A DNA stretch of 64,000 bases from Actinoplanes sp. NBC_00393 (lineage in GTDB: Bacteria > Actinomycetota > Actinomycetes > Mycobacteriales > Micromonosporaceae), in assembly GCF_036053395.1 (NCBI RefSeq), contig NZ_CP107942.1:8388501-8452500 (forward strand), in the 5' to 3' direction. Positions 8,167 to 15,527 of this stretch are shown in pieces (position 1 is the first letter of the stretch; every line of letters begins with the position of its first letter). The position numbers were made by a program, and so were the translations under genes. The notes beneath the pieces were generated by a model that worked only from the letters and a program-made list of their open reading frames with translations, was not told the origin of the DNA and did not search any database.

Positions 8167-8415
8167 GGTGGGCCTCCGGCGGCGTGGTTATGAACTGATC
8201 AGGTTTTCCCACGATGGGCCGAGACTAACCGCCGGACGTGACGAGCGTCTTTCGTCCGCATTGCGCCGTGCCGTCACTCAAACGGGTAAACGCACAGGTG
8301 GTGCGCATGCTGAGGGCGTCGGTCGGTAATGCTTCTGTCAGACATCCGACCGGGTGTGTGCGGCAGAGATCCCCGCGCCCGGTTGCGATCGGTCGCCGTT
8401 CCCGGCGGTCAGCGA

Positions 8416-8445
8416 GTGGGCACCCGTCAGTCGGCGGGTGCCTAC
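8416..8445 (-). terminator. Hairpin terminator after the NlpC/P60 gene
   Basis: Arms GTGGGCACCC (8416-8425) and GGGTGCCTAC (8436-8445) pair at 9 of 10 positions around a 10-nt loop, 20 bp beyond the stop codon of the leftward NlpC/P60 gene. The rest of the 8167-8464 gap shows no gene. Confidence 0.7.
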
Positions 8446-8464
8446 TGCTGTCCGGGGCGCATCG

Positions 8465-9388
8465 TCACAGGCGCGCCACCCGGAGACCGCGGTAGAGCTT
8501 GCGGTAGACCACGCCGGTGCGGTGGTTCCCCGCGTCGATCATCATCCCGCGGCCCATGTAGATGCCCACGTGACCGGGGCCGACCACCAGGTCGCCGGGA
8601 CGGGCCTGCGAGCGCGAGATGTTGCGGGCACGGCGGGCCTGCCCACCGGAGGAGTGCGGCAGGCGCAGACCGGCCCGAGCGTACGCACGCTTCGTGAAAC
8701 CCGAGCAGTCGAAGCCGCCGGGACCCTCGCCGCCGCGCACGTACCGCTTGCCCACCTGGGAACGGGCGAACGCGATCACCGCGTTCATGCTCCGGCCGGG
8801 GTTGGTCCGCAGCCGCCGGACCGCGGTACTCCGCGTGATCTTGCGAACCGCGGCTGCTCCACGCCGCGCCACGTTCGTCCGCTTCTGCTGGACGACGACC
8901 CGGCGCTGGACGACGACCCGGCGCTGCACCGGGCGGACCCGCTGCTGGCGGACGGCGGGGCGCTCGGCCACCCGGGCCGTGGGACGCTCGGCCACCCGGG
9001 CCGTGGGACGCTCCGCCACGCGCGCTGTGGGCCGGTTGCCGGCCCGTACCGGCTTGCGGGCGAGCGGCGCGGCCACCGGCCGCAACCGGACCGCCGCACG
9101 CACCCCCGGGCGGCGCAGGATCGCGCGGGACGCACGCTGACCGGTCGTCACCCGGTCCTGCAGGCCCGTCCGGAGCCGCGCGTCCCACTGGGGGTTCTGC
9201 AGCCGCCGCTGTCGTTCCTGGATCTCCTCGGCCAGCGGGAGAGCAGGCAGTTCCGGGACGGCCGGCAGGGCCTGCGGTGGCGTGGTGACGGCCTCCGCGG
9301 CGTGCTCGACCGATTCCAAAGCCGGTGCGATGACAGCCAGCGCGAGAGCGCCGGCAGTCAACACACGGCGCGTCGACGTACCGTGCAG
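8465..9388 (-). CDS. Secreted NlpC/P60 peptidoglycan hydrolase (307 aa, possible CTG start)
   Basis: The C-terminal 120 residues form an NlpC/P60 cysteine peptidase: FDCSGF carries the catalytic Cys, GPGHVGIYMG the His, and DAGNHRTG the third polar residue. Such enzymes cut D-gamma-glutamyl-diaminopimelate bonds in cell-wall peptides. Upstream is an Arg/Val/Ala-rich, very basic linker with three in-frame 8-residue repeats (ERPTARVA), probably wall-binding or unfolded. A signal peptide (TSTRRVLTAGALALAVIAPA, Ala-rich end) begins right after a CTG at 9388 preceded by GGAGG at 5-nt spacing. The only upstream ATG (9529) would add 47 residues before the signal peptide. A GTG further in (about 9361) is an alternative. 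Confidence 0.8.
   Translation of the reverse strand: MHGTSTRRVLTAGALALAVIAPALESVEHAAEAVTTPPQALPAVPELPALPLAEEIQERQRRLQNPQWDARLRTGLQDRVTTGQRASRAILRRPGVRAAVRLRPVAAPLARKPVRAGNRPTARVAERPTARVAERPTARVAERPAVRQQRVRPVQRRVVVQRRVVVQQKRTNVARRGAAAVRKITRSTAVRRLRTNPGRSMNAVIAFARSQVGKRYVRGGEGPGGFDCSGFTKRAYARAGLRLPHSSGGQARRARNISRSQARPGDLVVGPGHVGIYMGRGMMIDAGNHRTGVVYRKLYRGLRVARL
8961..9032. repeat. Three tandem 24-bp in-frame repeats
   Basis: The units at 8961-8984, 8985-9008 and 9009-9032 encode the octapeptide ERPTARVA in the linker of the NlpC/P60 protein. The first two are nearly identical and the third has diverged, so copy number may vary between strains. Confidence 0.8.
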
Positions 9389-9598
9389 TGTTGCCTCCGA
9401 AATAGGCCCGGGGCACTCGCGCGAATCCCATCCGTACGTGGCTGATGCTGCCTGCCACGATTTGCCGCCGTCGAAGGTGGGCAATGGGAACCCGGACAAC
9501 CGTGCGTATTCCGTGGACCATGCCAACACACCATCGAATGCGCCGTGGTGGGATTCCGATAATTAATGCCCGATCTCGAAAGGATAAACGCCGAACAG

Positions 9599-10294
9599 TC
9601 ACCCGACCGGTGGCAGCGTCATGCGTACGCCCGGTGTGGACATCGCGCCGTGCACCGACACCTCGGTGAGCTGCGCATCCATCGGTACGTCGAATGGCAG
9701 TACACCGGCGACGGTCTCGCCCGGCGGAATCTCGTTGAGCAGTGTCGGACTGCGATCGTTGAGAAACACCGCAGCCTGATCGGCGACGGCGTAGGCTACG
9801 CCGTTGATGTCGTAGAGACGCTGTGCGCCACTGTCGAACAACTCCGGCGAACTGCCGGTGTTCTTGACCGTCACGCCCAGCAGACAGAATTGCCCCTCGG
9901 CGCGTTGCGCCAGATCCCCCGGGCCGACCGACTCCACACCGCACCGCAGCGAAGTCACCACGAATTCGAAGCTGCCGGCCACCGCACCGTTCGGCACCTG
10001 GCGGCCCAGCACCGCCGGACGACGGTCGGCGGTCACCACCGCCCAGACTCCGAAGGCGATCAGGGCGAGCGCGGTGACGACTCCACCGGCGACCCAGATC
10101 CGGATCTTCCACCGCAGCGACCGGGCCTCCGCGCTGTCCTGCCGTGCCGTCACCGGGCGGGTGGGTGCGGAACGGTGCGGTGTGTAGGTCACGGTGCCCC
10201 CAGCGGTCAGCGAACAGAGCGCGACCGGGGTCCGGTCGCGCTGTCCGTCCATGCTGGGAGTGACCCGGCCCGACACGCGCGCGACTCGCCGCAT
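9599..10294 (-). CDS. Membrane-anchored DUF4352-like protein (up to 231 aa)
   Basis: A single transmembrane helix (WVAGGVVTALALIAFGVWAV) is followed by an extracytoplasmic domain of about 150 residues. Its pattern FEFVVTSLRCG, then FCLLGVTVKNTG and IPPGETVAGVLPFDVP, is that of the immunoglobulin-like DUF4352/telokin-like fold. The cytoplasmic N-terminus is Thr/Arg/Pro-rich. The start is uncertain: ATG 10294 is the longest, ATG 10252 and a nearby GTG are alternatives, and none has a clear ribosome-binding site. No function is known for this family. Confidence 0.7.
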   Translation of the reverse strand: MRRVARVSGRVTPSMDGQRDRTPVALCSLTAGGTVTYTPHRSAPTRPVTARQDSAEARSLRWKIRIWVAGGVVTALALIAFGVWAVVTADRRPAVLGRQVPNGAVAGSFEFVVTSLRCGVESVGPGDLAQRAEGQFCLLGVTVKNTGSSPELFDSGAQRLYDINGVAYAVADQAAVFLNDRSPTLLNEIPPGETVAGVLPFDVPMDAQLTEVSVHGAMSTPGVRMTLPPVG

Positions 10295-10345
10295 ATAGGG
10301 CTGTATCGGGCATATGACTCTCAGATTGTTAACCCGTACGGGTGA

Positions 10346-11308
10346 TCAGCGCAGCAGCAGGATCTTGCCGAGATGGTCGCTGGACTCCATCAACCGGTGC
10401 GCTTCCGCCGCCTCGGCCAGCGGCATCGTGGTGTGGATGACCGGCTTCACCAGACCGGCGGCGACCAGCGGCCACACCTGCTCGCGCACGCCCGCGACGA
10501 TCCGGGCCTTGTCCGCCAAGGGCCGGGCGCGCAGCGAGGTCGACGAGATCCGCCCGCGCTTGGCCATCAGCTTGCCGAGATCCAGCTCGGCGTTGCGGCC
10601 GCCCTGCATCCCGATGACGGTGATCCGGCCCTCCGGCGCGAGCGCGTCGATGTTGCGGTCCAGATATTTCGCACCCATGATGTCGAGCACGACATCGGCG
10701 CCCCGGCCATCGGTTCGGTCGAGCACCGCCCGTACAAAATCCTGGGTCTGATAGTCGATCGTCAGATCGGCGCCGAGCGCGCGCAGCCGCTCGTGCTTCG
10801 CCGCCCGGGCCGTGACCAGCACGGTCGCGCCCAGCGCGACACCCAGCTGGACGGCAAACGTGCCGATCCCGCTGCCGCCGCCGTGCACCAGCAGCGTCTC
10901 CCCGGATCGCAACCTGTCCCGATCAACCACGTTGGACCACACCGTGCAGGCCACCTCGGGCAGCGCCGCCGACTCGACCAGCGACAGGCCGGCCGGCACC
11001 GGCAGAAGCTGCCCGGCCGGCACCGCGACCCGCTCGGCGTAGCCGCCGCCGGCCAGCAGCGCACAGACCCGCTCACCCACGTGGTGGCCGGTGACGCCGG
11101 GGCCGATCGCGCTGATCACGCCCGAACACTCCAGCCCCGGGTAGGCCGGGGCGCCCGGCGGTGGCGGATAGAACCCCTGCCGCTGCAGAACGTCGGCCCG
11201 GTTGACCGCGGTCGCGGTCACATCGACCACGACCTCGCCCTCGGCGGCCTCGGGATCCGGCGCCTCGGCCCAGACCAGCTGCTTGTCCTCGATCACGATC
11301 GCGTGCAT
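10346..11308 (-). CDS. NAD(P)H-quinone oxidoreductase, PIG3-like medium-chain reductase (320 aa)
   Basis: The N-terminal GroES-like part contains NRADVLQRQGFYPPPPGAP and PGLECSG, hallmarks of the zinc-free quinone oxidoreductase (TP53I3/PIG3) branch. The Rossmann part has VHGGGSGIGTFAVQLG as nucleotide-binding loop. The Cys/His zinc ligands of alcohol dehydrogenases are missing, as expected. ATG 11308 begins at the conserved MHAIVIED; the frame could extend to 11371 but that would run into the tRNA region. The gene ends with C-terminal KILLLR, typical of the family. Confidence 0.9.
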   Translation of the reverse strand: MHAIVIEDKQLVWAEAPDPEAAEGEVVVDVTATAVNRADVLQRQGFYPPPPGAPAYPGLECSGVISAIGPGVTGHHVGERVCALLAGGGYAERVAVPAGQLLPVPAGLSLVESAALPEVACTVWSNVVDRDRLRSGETLLVHGGGSGIGTFAVQLGVALGATVLVTARAAKHERLRALGADLTIDYQTQDFVRAVLDRTDGRGADVVLDIMGAKYLDRNIDALAPEGRITVIGMQGGRNAELDLGKLMAKRGRISSTSLRARPLADKARIVAGVREQVWPLVAAGLVKPVIHTTMPLAEAAEAHRLMESSDHLGKILLLR

Positions 11309-11375
11309 GAGGTCGACTCTGCCCCACCGGTACGACAAGAACATCTCGCGGGTGGCAGACTGGAGCGGCACTACG

Positions 11376-11460
11376 GGAGGGCTCGCCTAGTGGCCGATGG
11401 CGCCGGTCTTGAAAACCGGTAAGGGGAAACTCTTCGTGGGTTCGAATCCCACGCCCTCCG
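11376..11460 (+). tRNA. tRNA-Ser (anticodon UGA)
   Basis: The acceptor stem GGAGGGC (11376-11382) pairs with GCCCTCC (11453-11459). The anticodon arm CCGGT-CTTGAAA-ACCGG has TGA at 11410-11412. A long variable arm (AAGGGGAAACTCTT), typical of serine tRNAs, precedes the T arm GTGGG-TTCGAAT-CCCAC. CCA is not encoded. The gene decodes UCA codons, which are rare in high-GC genomes. Confidence 0.95.
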
Positions 11461-11496
11461 CTTCCTCAACACCCCGCTGAGCTGCGACCCGCCTCG

Positions 11497-11606
11497 CCAC
11501 CGCGAAACAGGCGTAAGTGGCGGCCGGACAGCACGAGCCGCCGCCCACGCACCTCTCACCACCCACAAAACACGCCTGAACGGCGGCCCGACACCACGAG
11601 CCGCCG
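11497..11606. repeat. Two-copy 62-bp repeat with hairpin, downstream of tRNA-Ser
   Basis: Copies at 11497-11543 and 11559-11606 share most bases and are offset by 62 bp. Each has a GCGAAACAG-like box followed by a hairpin with GGCGGC and GCCGCC arms. Period and layout match the arrays at 37.2 kb and 61.3 kb although the stem sequence differs. The remainder of the 11461-11776 gap holds no gene. Confidence 0.65.
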
Positions 11607-11776
11607 GCAGGGGCCGGTACGCCCTCATACGAGCACGTCGCCTGCGACGGACCCGATTGCGCCGTGGAGTGCATCTCGCGCGGCGGCACCGCCGGGTGTC
11701 ACTGCAGGGATGACCGCGCCGGGCAAAACCGGACTCGGTGGCTATCATCGCGAGCAGTGGACCTAGGAGGCTCGCG

Positions 11777-12418
11777 ATGGCTGAGCTGGTGCCGTCTCTC
11801 GTGCGGCTGCGCTCCGAGTTCAACACCATCTTCCCGTACCGGGACAAAAGCTCCGACGGCTGGCTCGGCGACTCGGCGCACCAGGGGCGGGCCAGCGATC
11901 ACAACCCCGACTCCCGCGGCCTGGTCCACGCGATCGACGTCGACGCGGGGCTCGGGCCGGGCGCCGACATGCGGGACTTCGTCGAGTTCGTCGTGCGCCG
12001 CTGCCGGGCCGGCGTCGAGAAGCGTCTCACCTATGTGATTCACGATCGGACGATCTGGTCGGCCGACTACGGCTGGACCGGCCGGGCCTATTACGGCGAC
12101 AATCCGCACACCGCGCATGCGCACTTCTCGGCCAGCAACGTGCCGGCCCGCGAGAAGGACACCCGCAGCTGGCACCTTGAGGAGGTTCCTGTGGCGCTCA
12201 CCGAGGCCGACAAGAAGTGGATCGCCAACCAGATCGCGGCCGGTGTCGCGTCCGCACTCGGGTCGATCAGCGGACAGGCGAACATCGCCAAGGCCGCCGG
12301 CAGGGGCGTGCACAACCAGAAGCTGGGCCGTACCGAGACGACGATCGGCCAGGCCATCCAGGACACCCACGTCAAGGTCAACCAGTTGGTCGCGGCCGAA
12401 CCCGACCAGCCGGAGTGA
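11777..12418 (+). CDS. Phage-type M15-like peptidase/endolysin (213 aa)
   Basis: The sequence SDGWLGDSAHQGRASDHNPD followed by LVHAIDVD and, later, HTAHAHFS provides the His/Asp zinc-site pattern seen in phage and actinobacterial D-Ala-D-Ala-peptidase-like lysins. The C-terminal 70 residues are helical (LTEADKKWIANQIAAGVASALG), as in lysin tail segments. No signal peptide is present, again like an endolysin. ATG 11777 has a perfect AGGAGG box. It lies 316 bp downstream of tRNA-Ser, a frequent phage integration target, but no other phage gene is visible. Hydrolase function is inferred from motifs. Confidence 0.75.
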   Translation: MAELVPSLVRLRSEFNTIFPYRDKSSDGWLGDSAHQGRASDHNPDSRGLVHAIDVDAGLGPGADMRDFVEFVVRRCRAGVEKRLTYVIHDRTIWSADYGWTGRAYYGDNPHTAHAHFSASNVPAREKDTRSWHLEEVPVALTEADKKWIANQIAAGVASALGSISGQANIAKAAGRGVHNQKLGRTETTIGQAIQDTHVKVNQLVAAEPDQPE

Positions 12419-12420
12419 CC

Positions 12421-12861
12421 CTATTCGGGTGGGTTGAGGATCATCTGCGGGCCCGCGCCGCGGACGGCGAGCTGGTCGCTCGGGTTGACCAGTTTGCACC
12501 GCTGCAGTGAGAGGCAACCGCAGCCGATGCAACCGGTGAGCTGATCACGGAGGCGTTCCAGCACGTTGATCCGCTCCTCGAGCTTGTAGCGCCAGCGGGC
12601 GGACAAGCGGGACCAATCGGCTTTTGTCGGGGTGCGGTTCTCCGGCAGCGAGGCCAGCGCCGTGCGAATTTCTTCCAGCGACACTCCGACCTGCTGGGCG
12701 ATCTTGATGAAGGCCACCCGGCGCAACTCCGCCCGGTCGTATCGTCGCTGGTTGCCGCTGGTGCGGGAGGCGTGGATCAGACCCTCCCGTTCGTAGAAGC
12801 GCAGTGCCGACGGCGCCACCCCGCTGCGGGCCGACAATTCGCCGATCGTGAGTGTCTCCAT
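12421..12861 (-). CDS. soxR: Redox-sensing transcriptional activator SoxR (146 aa)
   Basis: This is a MerR-family protein with an N-terminal winged helix (LTIGELSARSGVAPSALRFYEREGLI) and a dimerisation helix. The C-terminal CIGCGCLSLQRC holds the four [2Fe-2S] cysteines diagnostic of SoxR. In actinomycetes SoxR responds to redox-active pigments and quinones. ATG 12861 follows a GGAG-like element. The gene is divergent from a split transketolase, with a dyad in the intergenic region, and its stop lies 2 bp from that of the convergent endolysin-like gene. Confidence 0.92.
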   Translation of the reverse strand: METLTIGELSARSGVAPSALRFYEREGLIHASRTSGNQRRYDRAELRRVAFIKIAQQVGVSLEEIRTALASLPENRTPTKADWSRLSARWRYKLEERINVLERLRDQLTGCIGCGCLSLQRCKLVNPSDQLAVRGAGPQMILNPPE

Positions 12862-12869
12862 CCGGGCTC

Positions 12870-12892
12870 CTTGAGCTGAAGTGAACTTCAAG
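12870..12892. promoter_or_regulatory. Candidate SoxR operator
   Basis: Outer arms CTTGA (12870-12874) and TCAAG (12888-12892) enclose an inner dyad GAAGT-ga-ACTTC (12878-12889). MerR/SoxR operators are dyads of this size between the -35 and -10 elements. The site lies between soxR and the divergent transketolase and could control both. Confidence 0.55.
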
Positions 12893-12907
12893 TTGCAGCC
12901 TAGGCAC

Positions 12908-13579
12908 ATGACAGTCATCACCGCATCGAGACACCCGCTACACGCGCTACTCAGCCGAATCACCGGCGACGAGAAACACGCGCCCAGCGCGCACTCCACA
13001 CTGGACGTGCTCTGGGTGCTCTACGACCGGGTGTTGCGAAACACACCGGAGACCGTGGACGAGCCGGACCGCGACCGGTTCCTGCTCTCCAAGGGGCACG
13101 GTCCGGCGGCCTACTACGCCGTGCTGGCCGCCAAGGGGTTCATCCCCGAGGAGTGGCTCGACGACCTGGCCGGCTGGGACAGCCGCCTCGGGCACCACCC
13201 GGACCGGGTGCTCATCCCGGGCGTCGAGGTCGGGACCGGGTCGCTCGGGCACGGGCTCGGCATGGCGGTCGGCACCGCGCTCGGGCTACGGGCCCAGGGC
13301 TTCCTCGGCAGCCGCACGTTCGTGCTGCTGGGCGACGCCGAGCTGGACGAAGGATCAAATCACGAAGCCATTGCGTACGCCGCCGCGATCCGGCTCCCGC
13401 TGACCGCCATCGTGATCGACAACCAGTCCTCCACCCATGGTTGGCCCGGTGGGATCCCGGCGCGCTTTCCCGGGTGGAGCGTGTCCGTCGTGAACGGGCG
13501 CGACCACGACGAGATCGAACGAGCCCTGCGCGTCACCGGACGGCCGCATCTGGTCGTCGCCGCCGTCGAAACGAAATGA
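12908..13579 (+). CDS. Transketolase, N-terminal (TPP-binding) subunit (223 aa)
   Basis: The thiamine diphosphate motif is GDAELDEG followed about 25 residues later by IDNQ. SKGHGPAAYYAVLAAKG and GSLGHGLGMAVG are standard transketolase N-subunit blocks. In many prokaryotes transketolase is split into two adjacent genes, as here. The enzyme moves two-carbon units in the non-oxidative pentose phosphate pathway, although some split versions act in secondary metabolism. The start ATG 12908 lacks a ribosome-binding site; GTG 12881 is an alternative inside the operator. Its link to soxR suggests redox-stress control. Confidence 0.85.
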   Translation: MTVITASRHPLHALLSRITGDEKHAPSAHSTLDVLWVLYDRVLRNTPETVDEPDRDRFLLSKGHGPAAYYAVLAAKGFIPEEWLDDLAGWDSRLGHHPDRVLIPGVEVGTGSLGHGLGMAVGTALGLRAQGFLGSRTFVLLGDAELDEGSNHEAIAYAAAIRLPLTAIVIDNQSSTHGWPGGIPARFPGWSVSVVNGRDHDEIERALRVTGRPHLVVAAVETK

Positions 13580-13587
13580 GGCCTGCC

Positions 13588-14460
13588 ATGCGGGAAACCT
13601 TCATCTCCACCACGACCGACCTGCTCGACGATGACCCGCGGACCGCGCTGGTGGTCGCAGACATCTCCGCCGCGTCATTCCACACCGCGCAGCAGCGGCA
13701 CCCGGACCGCGTCTTCAACGTCGGCATCCGCGAGCAACTCATGGCCGGGGTCGGCGGCGGGCTGGCGCTCACCGGGCTCCGGCCGATCCTGCACTCGTAC
13801 GCGCCGTTCCTCGTCGACCGGGCCTACGAGCAGATCAAGCTCGACTTCGCGCATCAGGACGTGGGCGCGGTGCTGGTCAGCATCGGCGCCTCGTACGACG
13901 CGTCGGCGGAGGGCTACACACACCAGTCACCGGGCGACGTGGCGCTGCTGGACACGCTGGAGGGCTGGACCGTGCACGTGCCGGGCCACCGCGACGAGGT
14001 GCCGGGACTGCTGCGCGCCGCGGCCCAGCACGACGACCGGGTCTACATCCGGCTCTCCGTGCAGGAGAACGCGCAGGCCCACCCGGACAGCGGGAGCCTG
14101 CGCGTGCTGAAGCGGGGCGGGCCGCTGGTCGTCGCGGTCGGGCCGATGCTCGATCCGGTGCTGGAGGCGACCCGGGACCTCGACGTGACCGTCGCGTACA
14201 CCAACACGCCGCGGCCGTTCGACATCGACGGACTGCGGGCGGTCGCCGGGGGCGAGGTGGTGCTGGTCGAGCCGTACCTGGCCGGCACGTCGGCGCGGCT
14301 GGTCGGCGAGGCGCTGAGCGGGATGCCGCACCGCGCGCTGTACCTCGGCGTCGGGCGCGCCGAGGTACGGCGCTACGGCTCGTGGCGGGACCACGCCCGG
14401 GAACACGGGCTCGACGCGGCCGGACTGCGCCGCTCGATCAGTGCGTTCCTCGGAAGCTGA
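13588..14460 (+). CDS. Transketolase, C-terminal subunit (290 aa)
   Basis: The pyrimidine-binding domain (FNVGIREQLMAGVGGGLALTGLRPILHSYAPF) supplies the catalytic Glu, followed by a transketolase C-terminal domain (VEPYLAGTSARLVGEAL). The gene partners with the preceding N-terminal subunit. Its frame is open from an ATG (13576) that overlaps the previous stop; ATG 13588 is preferred because GAGG lies 6 nt before it. Together the two chains make a full-length transketolase of about 510 aa. Confidence 0.85.
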   Translation: MRETFISTTTDLLDDDPRTALVVADISAASFHTAQQRHPDRVFNVGIREQLMAGVGGGLALTGLRPILHSYAPFLVDRAYEQIKLDFAHQDVGAVLVSIGASYDASAEGYTHQSPGDVALLDTLEGWTVHVPGHRDEVPGLLRAAAQHDDRVYIRLSVQENAQAHPDSGSLRVLKRGGPLVVAVGPMLDPVLEATRDLDVTVAYTNTPRPFDIDGLRAVAGGEVVLVEPYLAGTSARLVGEALSGMPHRALYLGVGRAEVRRYGSWRDHAREHGLDAAGLRRSISAFLGS

Positions 14461-14465
14461 GCCGG

Positions 14466-14954
14466 TCAGGCCAGGGCGACGGCGGGCACGGGCGCCCGCT
14501 TCGCCCGGGCCGGGGCCGGCACCCGCCGGCCGCGCGGGCCCTCGAAGCTCTGCCGGAGCAGCTCCTCGACCCGCCAGACCACGGCTTCGTCACTGAGCCG
14601 CATGCGGAACCGTTCGCGCACGCCGTCCATCGCCGTGGCGGACACCTCGATGCCGGGTTTGGCCAGGTCGAGACGCCAGGTCACGTTGCAGAGGTGCCGC
14701 AGGTTGGCGTTGAGGTGCAGCCGGAAGCGATGCAGCGGCCGGGTCTCCCGGATGACCACCAGCCGGCGCTCGGTGAGCAGCAGGTGATAGTTGCCGGAGA
14801 ACGGCGCACCAGGACGCGCGCAGCGGGCCACCAGGACCGCGGGGTCGTCCTGGTCCACGCAACTCTGGAAGATCGACAGGGGCCGGTTCGCCGTCGGAAA
14901 GGGAACCGATCCGGCCTCGGCAGCGGTGTGGAACGTACTTGAGAACACGTCCAT
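14466..14954 (-). CDS. Conserved hypothetical protein (162 aa)
   Basis: I do not recognise a named family. The central part alternates strands (NYHLLLTERRLVVIRET, then FRLHLNANLRHLCNVTW) in a way that recalls a bacterial PH-like fold, followed by an amphipathic helix (EAVVWRVEELLRQSF) and a basic tail. There is no signal peptide or membrane segment. Its stop is 5 bp from that of the convergent transketolase subunit. Codon use is like its neighbours, so it looks like a genuine resident gene. Confidence 0.6.
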   Translation of the reverse strand: MDVFSSTFHTAAEAGSVPFPTANRPLSIFQSCVDQDDPAVLVARCARPGAPFSGNYHLLLTERRLVVIRETRPLHRFRLHLNANLRHLCNVTWRLDLAKPGIEVSATAMDGVRERFRMRLSDEAVVWRVEELLRQSFEGPRGRRVPAPARAKRAPVPAVALA

Positions 14955-15042
14955 GTGATGTTTAACGGGGGATGAACGAGGAGGAGTCGGCCGCCCCTGC
15001 TGAATATCGAATTACAGCCTTCCGGCTGCCATAGTTGTCGGC

Positions 15043-15453
15043 ATGCAGTGGCGCGTGAAGCCGGTCCTCCCGGTCTCCAAACTGATCGGTGCGGTCGCCG
15101 TCCTGGCGCTCGTGGCGGTGTTCGCCGAGGGTGACCCGGTGCGCTGGGTGCTGGGCGGGGCGGTCGCGGCCGGCCTGGTCGCCTGGGCGCTGCGCGATCT
15201 CCTCCTGCCGGTCCGCCTGTCGGCGGACGCCGACGGCGTCACGGTTCTGACCGGTCTGGCGCGGCGCCGGCATCTCCCCTGGTCACAGATCGAGCGGGTA
15301 CGCGTGGAGCGCACAATCCGCCGCGGCCTTCGGAACGAACTCCTGGAGATCGACGCCGGCGAGTCGATCTACCAGTTCGGCCCTCACGACCTGGGCGCCC
15401 AGCCGGACGACGTCGTCGTGCAGCTGAGCGAGCTGCGCCGGACCACTGCTTGA
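15043..15453 (+). CDS. PH-domain membrane protein (136 aa)
   Basis: Two closely spaced hydrophobic segments (residues about 12-50) are followed by a bacterial PH domain in which LSADADGVTVLTGLARRRHLPWSQIERVRVE is the typical strand and turn pattern. This matches the low-molecular-weight antigen 6-like PH family of Actinobacteria, whose role is not known. ATG 15043 is 88 bp after the divergent hypothetical gene start, so a shared promoter region is likely. Confidence 0.75.
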   Translation: MQWRVKPVLPVSKLIGAVAVLALVAVFAEGDPVRWVLGGAVAAGLVAWALRDLLLPVRLSADADGVTVLTGLARRRHLPWSQIERVRVERTIRRGLRNELLEIDAGESIYQFGPHDLGAQPDDVVVQLSELRRTTA

Positions 15454-15527
15454 GCCCGGCGGCGGCGCTGGGGCCCGGAGTGGGCACTTGATCGCGGGGG
15501 AGAGCGGGGACTGCTGCTCCCCGTACC

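Noticed and set aside
9389..9598. c-di-AMP (ydaO-type) riboswitch upstream of the NlpC/P60 gene
   Set aside because: Such riboswitches often precede actinobacterial wall hydrolases, so I looked for the conserved GGGGAACC and GGGTGAAT blocks in the leader, and did not find them.
11461..11776. att-site duplication of the tRNA-Ser 3' end
   Set aside because: No second copy of the GTTCGAATCCCACGCCCTCC segment is seen in the gap or beside the lysin gene.
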